Shown one piece after another: positions 14,188 to 15,798 of a stretch of 15,798 nucleotides of DNA. This DNA is from a bacterium (GTDB lineage: Bacteria > Patescibacteriota > Patescibacteriia > Buchananbacterales > UBA6539). Location: assembly GCA_023246815.1 (NCBI GenBank), contig JAHFHR010000009.1:1-15798 (forward strand), in the 5' to 3' direction. The notes under the pieces are model-generated. The model did no database searches. It saw nothing but the letters and a program-made list of their open reading frames with translations, and had not been told where the DNA came from. Numbering within the stretch: the stretch's first letter is position 1; every line of letters starts with the position of its first letter. The translations under genes were made by a program, and so were the position numbers.

Positions 14188-15198
14188 TTAAAAATGTAAT
14201 GCCATCTGCTCAAGCACAAGGCGCGGAGTAACATTGGCGGCTACATCAGCTTCCGCCTGCTGCAACCGTTCAATAAGCGTGTACAGCTGTGCCGCTTGAT
14301 AGCGGCCGGCCAGCTGCTCAAGTTCATGGCTGGCAAACTGATGCGCCAGGTAACTCATACTGCCGTGTTGAATCAATGCGATATCGCGCAAGAGTGCTTT
14401 CCATAGCCGCAGCTGGGTAATAACCCCTTCCCGATCAACATCGGCGGTGAAACTGGTGGCAAAGGCAAATCGTCCGGGTAGATCCTGCTGTACAAAAGTG
14501 ATAAAATCTCGCACCTGTTGTCGTAGCGCCGTGGCAACATCAACATCGGTTGCCAGCGTAATCGCTCGACCGGGTAGCCCATAAGAGGCGGCCGCTGCCT
14601 GTCGGGCTTTTTTACGTTCAATGCCACGTGCCATCAGCTGTTCGTAAATGTGCTGATCAGCTACCGGCTGTAACCGGATCAGCTGACAACGGGAGACAAC
14701 CGTGGCAGGTAACAATTTCTCATGCGTAGCGAGCAGTAACAGTACCGTTTTAGCGGTTGGCTCTTCAAGCGTTTTTAGAAGCGCGTTGGCTGCTTCAAGG
14801 CTGAGCGTATGCGCTTCAGTAATGATGATGACCTTATAGGTACCGCCAAAACTACTCAGATATGCCCGAGACTGGAGTTGCCGAATCTGCTCAATACTAA
14901 TATTTTTTTTGAGCGCATCGGTAGCCTCACTCTGCTCCCGGTTAACCCAGCTTACATCTGGATGTATTCCCTGGATAAACTGCCGGCAGGGTATACACAT
15001 ACCACAGGCAGGGTTTTTACCACAGAGAAGTGCTTGTGCAAACTGGGTCGCCAGCGTCGTTTTACCAATATGCTGCGGTCCAGTAATCAGATACGCGTGT
15101 GATAGCTGATCATGGCTCAAAACTCTGCTAAAAAAGGCGGTTGCCGCCTGGTGACCAATAATTGGTAAGGTCTGGTGCTCTACCTGCGTTTCAGACAT
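14188..15198 (-). CDS. holB: DNA polymerase III clamp-loader subunit (delta-prime-like)
   Basis: An AAA+ ATPase subunit of the sliding-clamp loader. From the ATG at 15196-15198 (MSETQ) it has 336 residues. The Walker A motif GPQHIGKT lies at 40-47. A four-cysteine zinc cluster (C59, C65, C68, C71) is typical of clamp-loader subunits, as are the Walker B-like IIITEAH at 124-130 and the SRC motif at about 169-171. Length and the single AAA module fit delta-prime more than the longer gamma/tau (dnaX), though a short DnaX is possible. A start 7 codons upstream (15219) would lie upstream of the predicted -10 box and so outside the mRNA. The nearer ATG is 6 bases after that -10 box. It heads the operon leading to proS. 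Confidence 0.88.
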   Translation of the reverse strand: MSETQVEHQTLPIIGHQAATAFFSRVLSHDQLSHAYLITGPQHIGKTTLATQFAQALLCGKNPACGMCIPCRQFIQGIHPDVSWVNREQSEATDALKKNISIEQIRQLQSRAYLSSFGGTYKVIIITEAHTLSLEAANALLKTLEEPTAKTVLLLLATHEKLLPATVVSRCQLIRLQPVADQHIYEQLMARGIERKKARQAAAASYGLPGRAITLATDVDVATALRQQVRDFITFVQQDLPGRFAFATSFTADVDREGVITQLRLWKALLRDIALIQHGSMSYLAHQFASHELEQLAGRYQAAQLYTLIERLQQAEADVAANVTPRLVLEQMALHF

Positions 15199-15204
15199 AG
15201 GTCT

Positions 15205-15232
15205 ATTGTAGCATAACATTAGCCATTAGCAA
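15205..15232 (-). promoter_or_regulatory. holB operon promoter, predicted leaderless
   Basis: On the minus strand TTGCTA (15227-15232), a 16-base spacer and TACAAT (15205-15210) preceded by an extended TG. The -10 box ends 6 bases before the ATG at 15198, so transcription should start at or next to the start codon. This supports the shorter holB start. Confidence 0.65.
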
Positions 15233-15265
15233 GGCTTAACTATACCATAAAACACCCAAAAAGAA

Positions 15266-15294
15266 CACCGCGCGAAACTACTTATCGCGCGGTG
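15266..15294 (-). terminator. Strong rho-independent terminator after the glycoside-hydrolase-like gene
   Basis: CACCGCGCGA and TCGCGCGGTG form a perfect 10-bp stem (15285-15294 with 15266-15275) around a 9-base loop. On the minus strand it is followed by TTCTTTTT. It sits 56 bases past the stop at 15351 and upstream of the holB promoter. The rest of the 15220-15350 gap holds a 13-codon reading frame described in the findings. Confidence 0.85.
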
Positions 15295-15350
15295 GGAATC
15301 CACCTAAAACAGTCGTCATATTATTTCTCTTTGAGTTCTGCTATTAATTC

Positions 15351-15798
15351 TTACCACAACTTTTTAGCTTCTCCCCAGATTTCTGGGTGTCCTTGTTCCT
15401 TAAGCCAATACCAGTATTCAACGCCCCAGAAATACACTTCACCAAACCCAGCACGGCGAGTATAGTTGATATTATTTTTGAAACGCTTCAGGTCAAATGA
15501 TTGTTGTTGCTCCTCAAGCGTTAGTTCAATCATCGGTCGACCGGTTGTCCATGGCTCCATCTGCAATTCGGTGACAATGACGTCGCTAAGATTCGTGTGG
15601 AGCGTTAACGTAAGATCCGCTTTCCAGCGATACACCGCTGGTGGAACAAAAAAATAATCCAAAAAGCCGGTGTACCGATTCCAGACCACGCGGTACAGCG
15701 TGATCCCAAGCCTGTCCGCCAGACCAGCTACGCTTTGCCAGTGGCTCAACTCCCCACTGTCAGTTAGTACCACGGGTCTATCATCAAGGCTTTCAATT
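15351..15798 (-). CDS. C-terminal part of a glycoside-hydrolase-like TIM-barrel protein (runs off right edge)
   Basis: 148 residues of the C-terminal end are visible and the frame stays open to the edge of the window, so the real start is outside. A GTG at 15771-15773 is in frame but lies inside the open frame and is not a supported start. The sequence is rich in Trp, Tyr and Phe and has TELQMEPW and WGVEYWYWL, each with a Glu in a strand-end context. This resembles the acid/base and nucleophile regions of clan GH-A-like TIM-barrel glycosidases, but I cannot name the GH family. The alternation of strand and helix (ITLYRVVW, VIVTELQ, FGEVYFWG) also fits a barrel. The last helix is cut short by TAA (see findings). 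Its transcript ends at the terminator at 15266-15294. Confidence 0.6.
   Translation of the reverse strand, partial: IESLDDRPVVLTDSGELSHWQSVAGLADRLGITLYRVVWNRYTGFLDYFFVPPAVYRWKADLTLTLHTNLSDVIVTELQMEPWTTGRPMIELTLEEQQQSFDLKRFKNNINYTRRAGFGEVYFWGVEYWYWLKEQGHPEIWGEAKKLW

Noticed and set aside
15199..15219. Longer holB start (MLCYNRP extension)
   Set aside because: The upstream ATG precedes the predicted -10 box, so it would not be on the mRNA; family N-termini also fit the shorter form.
15351..15773. Complete 140-residue gene starting at GTG 15771-15773
   Set aside because: The frame is open to the window edge with plausible protein sequence before the GTG, so the gene is better read as partial.

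Overview
The window looks like a piece of a small bacterial genome of the Candidate Phyla Radiation (Patescibacteria, probably a Parcubacteria-like lineage). This is an inference from gene content. The genes are compact and tightly packed. Prolyl-tRNA synthetase is a short form without the editing insertion. The frr-rseP-proS string lacks the uppS/cdsA/dxr genes that often sit between frr and rseP. A large lipoprotein beta-propeller and a glycoside-hydrolase-like protein sit among housekeeping genes. TGA acts as a stop (end of the TrmH-like gene), so the UGA-glycine code of some CPR groups is not used.

Every recognisable gene but one lies on the minus strand. Read from high to low coordinates, the layout is as follows. 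(1) A partial glycoside-hydrolase-like gene ends in a strong terminator at 15266-15294. (2) A probable operon follows: holB-like clamp loader subunit, seven-Asp-box lipoprotein, frr, rseP, an unrecognised 120-residue protein, proS. (3) A lone plus-strand gene of unknown function (9346-9642) has its own consensus promoter, strong Shine-Dalgarno site and terminator. (4) The cell-shape operon is mreB, mreC, mreD, PBP2, then a TrmH/SpoU-type RNA methyltransferase. (5) msrB. (6) greA, with two candidate promoters and a terminator. (7) A lysS-mgtC-nucleotidyltransferase-serS operon, with serS running off the left edge.

The functional themes are translation (SerRS, LysRS, ProRS, RRF, an RNA methyltransferase), transcription elongation (GreA), the clamp loader, elongation of the side wall (MreBCD and PBP2), membrane proteolysis (RseP) and repair of oxidised methionine (MsrB).

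The most striking pattern concerns translation starts. None of the 17 minus-strand starts visible here has a recognisable Shine-Dalgarno site. Two genes (greA, holB) have a -10 box exactly 6 bases before the ATG, which predicts leaderless mRNAs, and lysS has a predicted leader of about 8-9 bases. The single plus-strand gene is the opposite: perfect promoter spacing, a strong AAGGAG, higher GC and no recognisable family. A second unexplained structure is an imperfect hairpin that fills the whole frr-rseP spacer. No tRNA, rRNA, CRISPR array or insertion sequence was seen, and no stretch over 300 bases lacks a gene.
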